In this document: one piece after another, positions 31,716 to 43,502 of the stretch
Layout: every line of letters starts with the position of its first letter
How positions within the stretch are numbered: position 1 is the stretch's first letter
NCBI RefSeq assembly: GCF_020509005.1
Contig: NC_063012.1
Location: forward strand, 2,976,001 to 3,040,000
DNA from: Fulvia fulva
Taxonomy: Eukaryota; Ascomycota; Dothideomycetes; Mycosphaerellales; Mycosphaerellaceae
DNA length: 64,000 nt
Direction of reading: 5' to 3'
Position numbers and translations under genes: made by a program
Notes under the pieces: generated by a model
Databases searched by the model: none
Told to the model about the DNA's origin: nothing
Seen by the model: only the letters and a program-made list of their open reading frames with translations

Positions 31716-34700
31716 CATTATAGCTACTCTCGCGAGCGCTAATCTGCCCTATAAACGCGCGATCTATAGCCTCCTCGAGAGCTTAGCTAAAGCGATCTAG
31801 GAGCTACTACGGGCTACGAAGACGCTAGCGCTAGTTAAAGATATAACGAACGCCGACCTCCTACGAGAAATCTAAGCGCTTAGAAGAGCTAGGCTAGCGA
31901 TATATACCTAAGCGGCTATAGCGGCTATAGAGTAACCGACGTACCGCGCTAGGCTAGTCTAGCGTAAGGTTACGATATATATCGATAACCCCGAAGAAAG
32001 AGAGTAGGTAGCGGTACTCTCGTACTAACGCCTCGTAAAGTAGCTACGCTAGGCTAGTAAATAGGATATTATCGTAGCCTAGAAGCTAAGGAGCGGAGAC
32101 GTACGGTATACGCTCGTAACTATAGTAGGGAGACCGACGCTCCTATAGAACGTAGCCTAGGCGGTCGAGGTAATAAATACGAAGAGCGTAATACCGGTCG
32201 TACTAGTATACTAGGCCCTTATATACGGTATCCGAGTCAATACTCTCCTAGCGGATACTAGCCCGGTAGCGATAGGAGCGGTAATTATAAAGGATAACTA
32301 GGCTACTATCCTAGGCCTTATTATTACCCGGGCGTACTAGATAAAGAAGCCGGAATAAATAGAGCGGAAATATTCGTCGCTCGTAATCGCGTTTAAGTAC
32401 GACGGCTAGAGGGCCTAAGCCGTAGAGAAGGGACTAATCCTCGCCTACTCGTACTACTACGTATAGAAGTATAACTATATCTATATAGTAACCTAGTACC
32501 TCCGGTACTAGGGATTCGGGTATACTATAAAACACTACTAACGGGAGACCTAGTATAGCTACTACGCGATAGCGTATAATACCCGCGACTACTTCTAACC
32601 CGAGATAAGTAAGTACGCTAGCTATAGTAGAGGCTATAAGGTGTAGAAAGGTAGGTATAGAGTAAAGAGGTAGGCGGTAGAGTAGGCGGTAAAAGCGCGC
32701 CTAGGCGTACGATAGGTAGGAGGAGAAATAGCGACCGTATTATACCGATCGAGGGTCGATACCGACGATTTCTAGCTACTTATAGGAGGGGGTAAGAAGA
32801 GGCGACCGAACGTTAATAGACGCCTAGTATACGGAGTAGGTCGACTAGCGCTTACCGACCCTTAGGCCTAAGCCCCTAGATAGACGCGCCTAGATATAAT
32901 AATATTCCGCCCTTATAGAGGTAACGTACCCCTACTAGTAGCCCTAGTAGCGGTAGCGGTCCCGCGATAAGATAGCGAGGGCGGAGACGACGATAACGAT
33001 AATATAATAGCCTAACCGTAGAGGTAGAACGGAGAACTATAGCTAATATAATAGTATAACTATAAATAAATACGCTTATCTAGCTAACTATCGTATAGTA
33101 TAACGCTAATAAGAGTAAGGATAAGGCCTAGAAGCCGCTACTTAGCCTTCTATACCCTAGCCGATACTACGTAGTCGCTATCTAGAAATAGTAGACGAAC
33201 GAGAAGACGATACTCAGAGACCCGAGATACTACCTCGTAGTCTCTAAAGGTAACTAGCCGGTAGCGCGGGTCTACTTCTACGTAAGTAAAGAAATCGCGA
33301 TAATAACGTAGACGACCTATACCTACTCCGGCGACGTAGCTTCGCTACGGCTACGCCTTACCGACGGTAAAAAAGTAGCTATCTATAACGCCTATAACTA
33401 GTACTCTATACCGGGCTCGATAGAAGATAATAGCTAGTCGGCTACTCTCTACTAGCTCTAAGGAGCCCTCTAAGAGGACGCCGATATATATATCCTAGTC
33501 GGTAATCTTAACCTTAACTACCCGAGATAGGGGGGGCTAGCGTACTCTCGGTCTATAACGACGCTAATATACTTATCGGCCTAATAGTAGTATCCGGCCT
33601 TAACCTAGTACTCCTAGTAGGTATAGTTACGTACTAATAGTAAAATACGACCTAGACGCTTAACCTAACCTTCGCGACCTAATAGTTAGCCTAGCGGATA
33701 GTCTTCTACAATACGGACCTAGAACTCGATACTAGCTACCTAGACTACCTAGCTATCCGTACGACGTTCGATATAGTATACCTATAAGCGCTACTAGCCC
33801 TCGAACCGCGGCCCTAGTAGAAGCGTATAGACTAGAAGGAGGTTAATAAGGCCCTAAAGGAATGAATAACGGCCCTCCTACCGCCGGTACCCCTCTACTT
33901 AGAGGCGGAACTCGACGCGGTAGTAGAGAACCTATAGTAGTATATCGCGGGAGTAATCCGGGATAGGATTCCCTAAGCCCGACCCTCTAAGTACGCGTTA
34001 CTAGTCTAGTTATAGAAATACGTAGACGTAGGCCGCTCTACGGTAGCGGCGAGGCGCTAGTAGAAGGAGACGAAATAGGACGCTATATACGCCCGATACC
34101 GCCGATTAAATAACGAGAAGGCTACGATTATCCGGCGCTAGGGTAATATTACGTAGCGCGACGCCGTTAGGGAAGCTATAGGAGACTAGAGTAAGGTCTA
34201 GAAGCTCGCTAAGTAGGCGCGTACGAGAAAGCCGGGGACGCCGCCGCTACTACTCTAATTCCCGCCTATCTATAATAGATAAGGAATCCTCTAGGAAATC
34301 TAGTAAGGTAGAGCCGACGTATTAGTAGAAGCGTTCTTCCCTCCTCCGGTTACGGCTCGGCTCGACGATATCGAGGGCTTTATATACCTAATAGAGCTTA
34401 AGACTAGCTAAGAGGTAATAGAGGCGGAGGTACTAATAGTACTAAAAGTAGCGCTACTAGATAAGGCCCCTAGACTAGATAAGATCCCGAACCGATTCCT
34501 TAAATACTACCGCTAGACGCTCGCCCCGTACCTCGTAGGGCTATTTATAATATACCTCTAGTAGTCCTACATACCGACCCCTTTCTAGGACTCGAGTATA
34601 GTCGTCCTCTATAAAGAGGGTAAGGCTAGATACGAAGTCGGGAAGGCCTACCGCCCGATAGCTCTACTAAGTATAATCGGGAAGGCGCTAGAGCGTATTA

Positions 34701-36930
34701 TAGCCGATCGTATCTCTAAGCTAGCCGAGGAGTACTAGCTCCTCCCGGCCGAGTAGATAGGAGCCCGGCTAGGGCGGTCTACTACGACGGCCCTAGAACT
34801 CGTTACGGAGTAGGTCTATATAATATAGGTAATACGCCGATAATAGGTCGCTACTCTACTATTACTCGATATCTTAGGGGCGTTTATTAAGGTCTCCTAT
34901 ACTAGACTACTTTATAACCTCCGGGTAAAAGGTATACCTAGTTAGCTCGTCGCGTTCGTCTAGTCCTTCCTTACTAACCGATCTACGAAGCTTATCCTAA
35001 GGGAGTAGCGTAAACCCTATATATAGCCTATAGAAACGGGGATCCCGTAGGGCTCTTCGCTCTCTCTAATCCTCTTCCTCTTCTTCGCCTCTATACTCCT
35101 ACCGCTACTTAGAGGTAGCGCCGGCGGTACTAACTCCTATAAAGACTTTATCGACGATACGAATATCCTAACGTATAGCGACTTAACCGAAACTAACTAT
35201 CGCTAACTCGAAGTGGCGCTCGAGGTATATAACGACTAGACGGAGCGGTACGGGACAGTCTTCGTACCCAAAAAGTACTAGATAATCTACCTTATAAGAA
35301 CCCTAAAGAAGTATAACCTCTAGGCTACTATCGAGGCCGAGACCGGCGGAAGCTAGATCGCTCCGTAGCTATCTATCCGGGTCCTAGGATTCTAAGTAGA
35401 TACGTAGCTCTAGTAGTACGCCTACCTAAAGTAACTCTAGTAGCGTAGGGACTAGAATAAGGCCTTAGTTATACGTCTTACGGCCTCTACGTAGGGCGTA
35501 GTCTTTATAAAGGTACGCTAGCTATATAGCTCTATCGTCCGGCTAGTAATTACCTTTAGGGCGCTAGTCTAGTATCTATCTTACGCGACTAGCTAGCTAA
35601 AATAGATCTAAGTCGTATAGACCGGATACCTCTATAAAGTAATAGGAATATACCGTACTATACCGACGTAGGTCCTAGAGGCGGATACGTAGATCGCGCT
35701 ACTAGACCTCTACCTCCGATAGCTCGCTATAAGCTATACGCTATAGACGGCGAATAGTAAGGTAGAGAGCGATATCCGCGTAGCGTACTAGGCGATTACG
35801 ATACGCCTTCGACCGGTAGCGCGTAGAGGGAGGACACGACTATAGCTATAGCTATAGCGGCGGCCTAAAGCGTAATAGACCCCTAGAATAAAGTTCTAGG
35901 TATAGGCCCTAGCTAGTAGTATACCCGTAATAGGAGCGGGATAGGGATATAAGAATCGGAAAGCTACGGTAGACGCGGTCCGTAGATATATATACGGAAT
36001 CTAAAACGAGCGCTAGGAAGAAGGCGAAAGGTACCTAAACGGGTAACTACTACGGCGACGAATGTATTAAAGGGAGGACGAGATAGTAGCAAAGATAGGA
36101 CCTATTAGCCGAAATTAAGTAATACTCTTCCGAGCTCTTACTTATCCGTAGGCTATAGTCGCGATAATACTCCGCTTAGAATATATCGGCTTTAAGGACT
36201 ACCTATACCGCCGTAAGGTACTAGGTATCGATAGTAATCTATATAAGTACGGACGCGTCTAAACGCTATATTATATCTTCTACCCGCGCCTCGTAAAAGC
36301 CCGGTAGGTAATACGCCTCGAAACCGGGGTAACGAACTTCTAGTATATAATAAATATAGCGAACGGGATACGAGCGGCGGCGAGGATAGTAATACGGACT
36401 AGCCTACTCTAATAGTTCTAAATAGCGAATAAGATAGTAGTAAAGGCGGGAGAGGTAGTCTAGGAGGAAGAACTCTAGGAAGCCTACGAGGGCGTCCGGC
36501 CTACTAATTTAGTAGGGCGCCGACAATAGTACTAACGACTCCGTAAGAGAGTAGACTATAGCCTACGGCGAACCCGACCGTAATAGTAGCTATAAAGGGA
36601 GGACTAACCTAGAGCGACTAACTAGTTAGCGGTTTAGCGACTTAAGCTCCGTCTAACGGACGACCGGCTAACGGTAGGTAAGTCGGTTAGCTACTAATAC
36701 TTTCTCTTAGGTACTAGGTAGATTAGTACTCCGGGGCGGCTAACCGCTTAAGAGCTTACCGCTTCTAGTATAACGGATCGACCGATAAGCGATAGAGAGA
36801 ACTTACTAACCCCTAAAGAGGGTTTTACTCCGTACGACGGTTTTCCCCTCTCTCTTCCTTAATAGCCCCTAGCCTCGTAGACTATTTAGGAGCTAGATCG
36901 GTATTATAAATTTATTATTATTATTATTAC
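31716..36930 (+). pseudogene. RIP-mutated Tad-like LINE, family D copy 1
   Basis: ORF1 runs from about 31720 to 33050, with three CCHC-type knuckles at about 32450-32660 (Cys mostly Tyr now). The endonuclease lies at about 33090-33860. RT lies at about 34390-35330, with GKAYRPIALLS near 34650, LLLDILGAFIKVSYTR near 34861, GIPQGSSLS near 35038 and FIDDTNIL near 35150, whose catalytic Asp pair survives. The Tad-type C-terminal region follows to about 36600. The 3' end carries a TTA/ATT trinucleotide run at 36910-36929, unlike the CTAT tails of families A-C. It is 5' truncated relative to copy 2 by about 230 bases. No target duplication was found. Confidence 0.87.
36910..36929 (+). repeat. TTA trinucleotide tail of LINE D copy 1
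   Basis: A run of about six TTA units at the 3' end of the LINE. Copy 2 ends instead in a T-rich TTTTTGTTTATTTATATA stretch. Confidence 0.8.
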
Positions 36931-36942
36931 TACTACCCGTAT

Positions 36943-37124
36943 TATAAGTAGGTATAAGTACGTAGTCGGGTAAGGTATAAGTCGAATAGATATTCTATCT
37001 AAGAGAGGCGCGGAGGGCGCGAGAGTTATATACGGGCGCTAAGCCGCTAGTCGGACTAGTTAGTAGGCGCGGGGTCTAGGTACGTACCCGTAGGTTTAAG
37101 TAAATATACGCCGGTACGGTAATA
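36943..37124 (-). repeat. G4 left LTR (3' LTR), about 182 bp
   Basis: It starts TATAAGTAGG and ends GGTAATA, the same style of ends as the G3 LTR but with different internal sequence. It is followed by a C-rich tract (a polypurine tract on the minus strand, 37125-37139). The partner LTR is not in the window because G4 is broken at about 51456. Boundaries are inferred by analogy with G3. Confidence 0.6.
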
Positions 37125-37139
37125 CTACCCCCCCCCCTC

Positions 37140-38100
37140 TTAGAGTACGCTCTAGAGTACTCTTCTCTCCTCTTATATCTATCGTATATATTATATCTCT
37201 TATTACCTTCGTAAACACCTTATTATCTATTAGACTATCGTCTAATTTGTCGTTTAGTCTATCCTCCGCGGAACTATCCTATATAACGCTACGAGGCGCG
37301 GGGTAACTACTACGGCGATATAGCGTATTAACCTTACTTAAGATCCGGACGATGTCTCTCTCGTTATATATACTAAGTTCCTCGTATAGGTGCCCTATAC
37401 CGTAGTGACTCGCGCTATCTAGGCGGCTATACTCTATATTTAGAAGAGCTTTAATATCGTCTTAACTCGCGCTAATCGGAAGATTAGCGTCTACTACTTA
37501 GTCTACTCGTCGAGTGAGATTATTATCGCGACGCGTATCGCTCTCTTTCTTATAAGCCCGGAGGCCTAGTCCTACCGGTATTAAAGCCATCGCTACTTAT
37601 ACTAGTTAGCGCGCTATACGTCTGCCTATAGCATTCTTATTAGGTATCTAGTCTATAGGTAGTTAAAAACTAGGTAGCTTAGTAGCTCTCGGGTAGTTAT
37701 AGTAAAAGTCGGCTACGGAGGCGGCGGTAGTCTCGATAACCTAGTCCGTAGCTTTATAGGATAGCTTATTATATCTAATATATTTTACTTAGTATTCCTA
37801 ATATAGCTACTTACCTCCTACCGGTATTAGTCCTCGCGGCTATCTCTTCTTACAGTCTAGAATTTGCTTAACTTCCTATTAATCGGGCTCGGCGGGATCG
37901 GCTTCGTATTATTCGTCGTCGTCAATTCGGATCGGTAGTAGTACGGGTTATGTCCGTCCTATAACCGGCGGATGAACTAGTATAAGAAGGTATAAGTAGA
38001 AGCGATTATCGATATTTAAAGTAGGTAGGAGCTCTACTTTATAAGTATTACCCGGTAGTACCTCCGTAATTACGTACGGTCTAGACTACTTTACGTCTAT
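37140..38100 (-). pseudogene. G4 pol relic, C-terminal end with chromodomain
   Basis: Read leftwards from 38086, the frame gives a GPY/F-end stretch (RPYVITEVLPGNTYKVELLP) and then a chromodomain-like block at about 37870-37740 (YQVKYIRYNKLSY). It is broken by RIP stops. It is interrupted at 38100 by chimeric LINE 2, with the target TACTTTACGTCTAT duplicated. Confidence 0.75.
38087..38100. repeat. 14-bp target site duplication of chimeric LINE 2 (left)
   Basis: TACTTTACGTCTAT at 38087-38100 recurs exactly at 43503-43516. The two sites are 5.4 kb apart only because chimeric LINE 3 later entered chimeric LINE 2. Confidence 0.93.
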
Positions 38101-38717
38101 AGTCGACGACGAGAATTACCTATACGTAGTATCGGCTACGAACCTCTCGTCTTACTACGAGAGAGCTAAGTATTCTTACGCTAGAGCGTCGTAGGCGCGA
38201 CGGGCGCGTAACGTAGCCGAAGCCGCGGCGAATAGAGGACTACTAGTAAAACGGGTATAAAAACTATCCGACGAGCGTGTACTCGTGTCGGGAGCGAGTC
38301 CCTCTTCTTTCTACGTATAAGAAGGGCGCGGAACCGTGGCCTATACGCTTAATAGGACACCTCTAGTATAAGTATAGAATTTTTACCTCCGGAGACCGTA
38401 AACCGAGCGGGCTAAGCGACGAACATTAGACGAGCGGACTATAGAATAATAACTAAGCGGACTATACGACGGCGTCGAGCGGACTATAAAACAATCTAGT
38501 GTTTACTAGCGGGTCATACGGTAGGTAGGTATATATACGATAAAGCCTATAAGGGCCTATTAAATACCCGGTATAGGAACGAGGGTTTTGCCTAAGGTAC
38601 TACTTGTCCCGCTATATAACGTACCTAGTCTAATATAGTAGATTACGACGAGGGAAAGACGATAGCCTAAGTAAGGAAAGGACGGCTATTAGGACGGGGA
38701 AAAGACGTATAATATAG
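38101..38717 (+). repeat. WEIRD-like module, copy 2, first part
   Basis: It is collinear with 10722-11340 and starts AGTCGACGACGAG. It is interrupted at the sequence GACGTATAATATA, which became the duplicated target of chimeric LINE 3. Confidence 0.9.
38705..38717. repeat. 13-bp target site duplication of chimeric LINE 3 (left)
   Basis: GACGTATAATATA at 38705-38717 recurs exactly at 41506-41518. Confidence 0.93.
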
Positions 38718-41505
38718 ATAGATAGATAGATTTGTCATTCCCCTGTTCTAGGACCCTATCCGGCCTATATAGGTATATATCTATTGTTATATATAAAGGG
38801 AAACCCGAATAGGTGAAAACCCTTCCCGCCCCCGACTACTCCTTATCTAGTTTAGCTTTCCCTCTAAACGTACGTAGTCTATATTACTACCCCGTTAGCC
38901 CCCGCTCCTAGCCGGTCTCGTCGCGCTACGTCGTATCCTCTCTTCCTATACTGTTCCTACTAGGCGGTACTGTTCTAGCCAGCCCTTCTCTAGTATCTAG
39001 TTCGTAATACGCCGTAGGTCCTTAGCGTTATTAAGAAGTGCCCTAATCGTCCGGTTCCTCGCCTTTACTATCTACTCCCCCCTTCCTAGCGACTACCTCG
39101 GACAGACGAGGAGTGCGTACCGTACGTTCTAGGAGCGATAGCCGTAGGGGCAGCTAGTATTCGTGTATCCTAGAACCTTCCTCTATAATAGGTACCCCTA
39201 GAGGCCGATATGTTCGCTTCGTAGTTAGGTTACTATACTACTCTATGCCCTCGTAAGGCGGTAGTAGATAAGCTTTAGGGGGTGCTTGACCGCGGATTTT
39301 GTAGCTGACTATTCCTTAGGTTATCCCGGTAGCTAAGGGCGTCTACTATACCCTACAACCTAGTTATTCCACCTCTCTTTCTATAGTTGCTCTATAAACG
39401 ATTTCTTACCTTCCTATTATACTACTAGCTATTCGTCCCTTACCCGGTAGTTCGGCTCGTTTCCGGGTCGAATACCCCTATACGCTAGTACTGATTCGCG
39501 GGCCCTTACGACTGTACTAGCGATAACCTTCTATACTAGGTACTATGCCGACTTGCCTAAGTAGGAGGTCCGTAGTCCCTAGATATATAGGTCGATCGGC
39601 GGTATAGCGGTCTCGTGCTTAAGCATCCTCGTTAGTGTCGACTTATATACCCCGGTAACCTTCCTTAGGCATTGGTTTTAGATCTTCGCTAGCGGCGCGA
39701 CGAGTCCCTTCGATAGGTAGGCCCTCTCGCCTAAGGACTATACTTAGCTACTATAGGTAAGGACTGGCCGTATAATAGCCGTATATAGAAGTCGTGACTA
39801 CCGGAAGTCCGCCCCCTATATAGACGTAGTGAGCCTCTAGCATAATGCTATATTCTGTTTAGCTTTCCGTAATATTACCTATACGTGCTTCCTCTACCGT
39901 AGCGCCGGGTCTACCTATAGTCCGAGGATCCTAAGCTGATTTGCCGGGTTAGTCGTATACCCCTATATCTAGATAGAAGCTTATATATTATAGAACCGTA
40001 GCCGGCGCGTAAAGTGTATTAGATTGTACTTTTCTAGGGCAAACCGAGCCCCGTACCTCCTAGCCTAGTCCTCGTAGATCTTGTGCTTCTCTTCTAGTAG
40101 CCTATAGTTCTCCTTAGTCGAGAAAGACTACGCTAGGATGTTTATGTCGTCTACGAAGCCGCTCGTAGCGGTGTTCTAGGATTCTAGGGCTAGGAGTAGC
40201 GTCGCTATAAAGAAGAGGAACAGAATAGGTACTAGCGTTAAGCCTTACGGGATTCTAGTATAGACTACTTAAAATAGGCTTCTGTACTAGCCGACTAGGA
40301 TCGACGTACTACGGTTTTAGAGGTAGGACCGTACGAAGTTAATAAGCCACTTAGGGAGTCCTTTCGACCTTAGGATGTAGAGTAGCCGCGGGTATAACAC
40401 GTAGTCGAAGGCTCCCGATATGTCTAGTAAGGAAGGAATCGTATTTAGTAAGCTAGCTACGAGATAAGGTAATAAGTCTTAACCGCGCTTTCCTACTTAT
40501 CTAGCACTACCGTATAGCCTCGTTTCGAGAGGTTAGCCCGGAGCAAAAGCTTCCCTCTACGCCCTCCCTCCCTATTTACTCCTTAAGCTAATATCCACCT
40601 CTATAGGCCTAAGCCCTTTAGTGCTCTCTATTGACCGATATACGTATCCGTCCTCTCGGGCTATATAGATAGTATTAGCCGTCGCTACTAGTATATACTA
40701 CGCCCTAGGTTTTGACGCCCTTCGCGTTACCGTAGCCTATCTCTAGAAAGCGGCCGTCTATACCTCGTAGGTTTGCTCGGGGCACACTCTACGCCGGGTA
40801 GCGTACTCCTTACGTTTCTACCTACTAACTAATATAAAGTTTCTTATTACCCTGCCCTCGATCCTCCCCGATTATAGAACTAATCTACTTGTATTATACG
40901 TCTTTTCCCCGTCCTAATAGCCGTCTTTTCCTTACTTAGGCTATCGTCTTTTCCTCGTCGCAATCTACTATATCAGACTAGGTGCGTTGTGTAGCGGGAC
41001 AGGCAGTGCCTTAGGCAAAACCCTCGTTCCTATACCGGGTATTTAATAGGCCCTTATAGGCTTCGTCGCGTGTCTACCTACCTACCGTATTACCCGCTAG
41101 TAAACACTAGATTGTTTCGTAGTCCGCTCGACGCCGTTATATAGTCCGCTTAGTTATTATTCTATAGTCCGCTCGTCTAATGTTCGTCGCTTAGCCCGCT
41201 CGGTTTACGGTCTCCGGAGGTGAAAATTCTATACTTATACTAGAGGTGTCCTGTCGAGCGTATAGGCCACGGTTCCGCGCCCTTCTTATACGTAGAAAGA
41301 AGAGGGACTCGCTCCCGACACGAGTACACGCTCGTCGGATAGTTTTTATACCCGTTTTGCTAGTAGTCCTCTGTTCGCCGCGGCTTCGCCTACGCTACGC
41401 GCCCGTCGCGCCTACGACGCTCTAGCGTAAGAATACTTAGCTCTCTCGTAGCTAGACGAGAGGTTCGTAGCCGACACTACGTATAGGTGATTCTCGTCGT
41501 CGACC
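38718..41505 (-). mobile_element. Chimeric LINE 3: WEIRD-like module fused to LINE B body
   Basis: A 2788-bp minus-strand insertion within the module of chimeric LINE 2. Its module (41505 down to 40430) is followed by a LINE B body that begins at the same RT block (LLDISGAFDYV near 40428) as the body of chimera 1, and ends in CTAT units at 38718-38733. The body closely matches LINE B copies at 8726 and 44542. The 13-bp target duplication is perfect. It is the youngest of the three chimeras by nesting order within this locus. Confidence 0.88.
40430..41505 (-). repeat. WEIRD-like module, copy 3
   Basis: About 1076 bases, the reverse complement of 10723-11792 with scattered, mostly transition differences. 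It begins GGTCGACGACGAG on the minus strand, one G longer than copy 1. The 3' half (40430-40930) forms an inverted repeat with the module remainder at 41519-41985. Confidence 0.9.
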
Positions 41506-41518
41506 GACGTATAATATA

Positions 41519-41985
41519 AGTAGATTAGTTCTATAATCGGGGAGGATCGATAGTAGGGTAATAAGGAACTTTATATTAGTTAGTAGGTAGAAACGTAAGG
41601 AGTACGCTACCCGGCGTAGTGTGTGCCCCGAGCAAACCTACGAGGTATAGACGGCCGCTTTCTAGAGATAGACTACGGTAACGCGAAGGGCGTTAAAACG
41701 TAGGGCGTAGTATATACTAGTAGCGACGGCTAATACTATCTATATAGCCCGAGAGGACGGATACGTATATCGGTTCTAGAGAGCACTAAAGGGCTTAGGC
41801 CTATAGAGGTAGATATTGGCTTAAGGAGTAAATAGAGAGGGAAGGCGTAGAGGGAAGCTTTTGCTCCGGGCTAACCTCTCGAAACGAGGCTATACGGTAG
41901 TACTAGATAAGTAGGAAAGCGCGGTTAAGACTTTTCACCTTATCTCGTAGCTAGCTTACTAGATACGATTCCTTCCTTACCTTAG
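41519..41985 (+). repeat. WEIRD-like module, copy 2, second part
   Basis: Collinear with 11341-11792 and ending CGATTCCTTCC before the LINE A body. It is the continuation of 38101-38717. Confidence 0.9.
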
Positions 41986-43502
41986 ACTTCGGCGTTAGGC
42001 TTCGTAGTCGATAGAAATATCCTAGCCTAGTCCGCGATAACGGAGGAAAACTATAGACTACTTACGGAGAGATATAGAGTATACGAGGACTAGGCTAGAC
42101 GCTACGGCGTCCGTTTTGCCCTAGAAAAATACTAGCTGATCTACTTTAGTAAAGCGAGGACCTACTACAATATATAGGTAACTATAATAATCTAGAGATA
42201 CGAGACAAAGCCCTCCCCTAAACTCCGAGGACTAGGAATCTAGCTAGACCCGAAGCTAAGCTAGAACCTATAGATTAAGAAGGCCTAGAATAGGGCATAA
42301 GTAAACGAGGGATTAATAACACGTCTTACTAAGTCAACGTAGGGGGCGACCTTCGACAAAGTAAGAATAATATATAAAGCAATCGTTCGACTAGCGATAC
42401 TTTACGGGGTATAAATCTAGGGCACGAGGGGAGTCGATAAGCTAGTACCGCGACGGATCGAACAGCCTCTTAATCGAACCTAAGTAGGTGACTTAAGGAG
42501 AATTCTCGGAGCGTATAAGACTATACCGACGAGAGTAGCCGAGATAGAGACCGGGACACTACCTATCCGTTACTATATCTAAGGGATAAGGATCTAATAT
42601 ACGGCGAAGACGATAGAGTACCTAGTATAGTAAACTATCTAAGATAAGACAGTACGAATCGTATAGAGATATAGCCGGCTATATATAGGACCGTACGTAA
42701 GGAGGAGTTAGAAGCGGGACGACTTACGGGTTTTTAGGAAAATAAAAGGAACGCCGGAGTAGCTAGCGAGGGAGGAGGAGGGACGAAGAACCCGGGGAAG
42801 GAAGGGGAATAAGGGAAAGTCCTAGAGCCTCGTAGAGTAGGTAGCCGGCTGCCTATAGGAACAGGATTAGAATAGTAACCCGCTAGCGAGAACAGGCCCC
42901 CTAGCCCTACGAACCTTCTAGAGATATAACTACCTCCTATACCGCGACCTTATAAGGGTAGAAGTAAGCGTAACAATCCAAATCCGGTCCGAATATATCG
43001 GGCTTAGGGCTTACTTATATATAAGGAACGTCCTAGATATAGATAACCTAGCGTACGAGTATAGCTACCCGTCGTAGAACCCGGAATATATAGTCGTACG
43101 GTGCCTATAGTAGGTAGAAGGACGAAGTATATAGAGAGCGAGAGTAGCTAGACGCGACTACTAGTCGATCGTTACGAACAAGAGCGACGTATAGAGGATA
43201 GTACGTTAGGTCTTAAGATAAGGATACCTTACCTAGTTTAAACTAGCTAACGAGACGGAGGAGTAGATAGAGAAGAGGAGGGAGACTAAGGGGATATAGA
43301 CAAGGTAGTTATTAGGGTAGGCCTATAATACTAGTACACCCTCTATAAGGAAAGCGGGAAGGCAAATAACGGACAATAGTAGTATAGGAGAGGAGAGGGG
43401 TTTTTACCGCGAGCGGTTCCCCCTTCGAAAGACAGAAGTACGTAGAACAGCTATATAGGCTAGGAGGTACTATAACAGCTTGATAAATAATATATATATT
43501 TA
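41986..43502 (+). pseudogene. LINE A body of chimeric LINE 2
   Basis: It begins at the RT catalytic box region (SALGFVVDRNILA, the first Asp of the usual FVDD replaced by Val-Asp-Arg context) and continues through the Tad-type C-terminal part to a 3' end shared with the LINE at 63841-64000. RIP stops are common. The tail is AT-rich (GATAAATAATATATATATTT) and not CTAT. Confidence 0.85.

Larger units (their letters stand above)
38101..43502 (+). mobile_element. Chimeric LINE 2: WEIRD-like module fused to LINE A body (split)
   Basis: After removing chimeric LINE 3 (38718-41505) and one copy of its target, the element is about 2.6 kb. The module occupies 38101-38717 and 41519-41985. The LINE A body (41986-43502) starts just before the RT catalytic box (FVVDRNILA near 42005), further 3' than in chimeras 1 and 3. 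The 3' end has the family A GGGGTTTTTACCGCGAGCGG block near 43396. It is flanked by a perfect 14-bp duplication and sits inside Gypsy G4. Confidence 0.85.
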
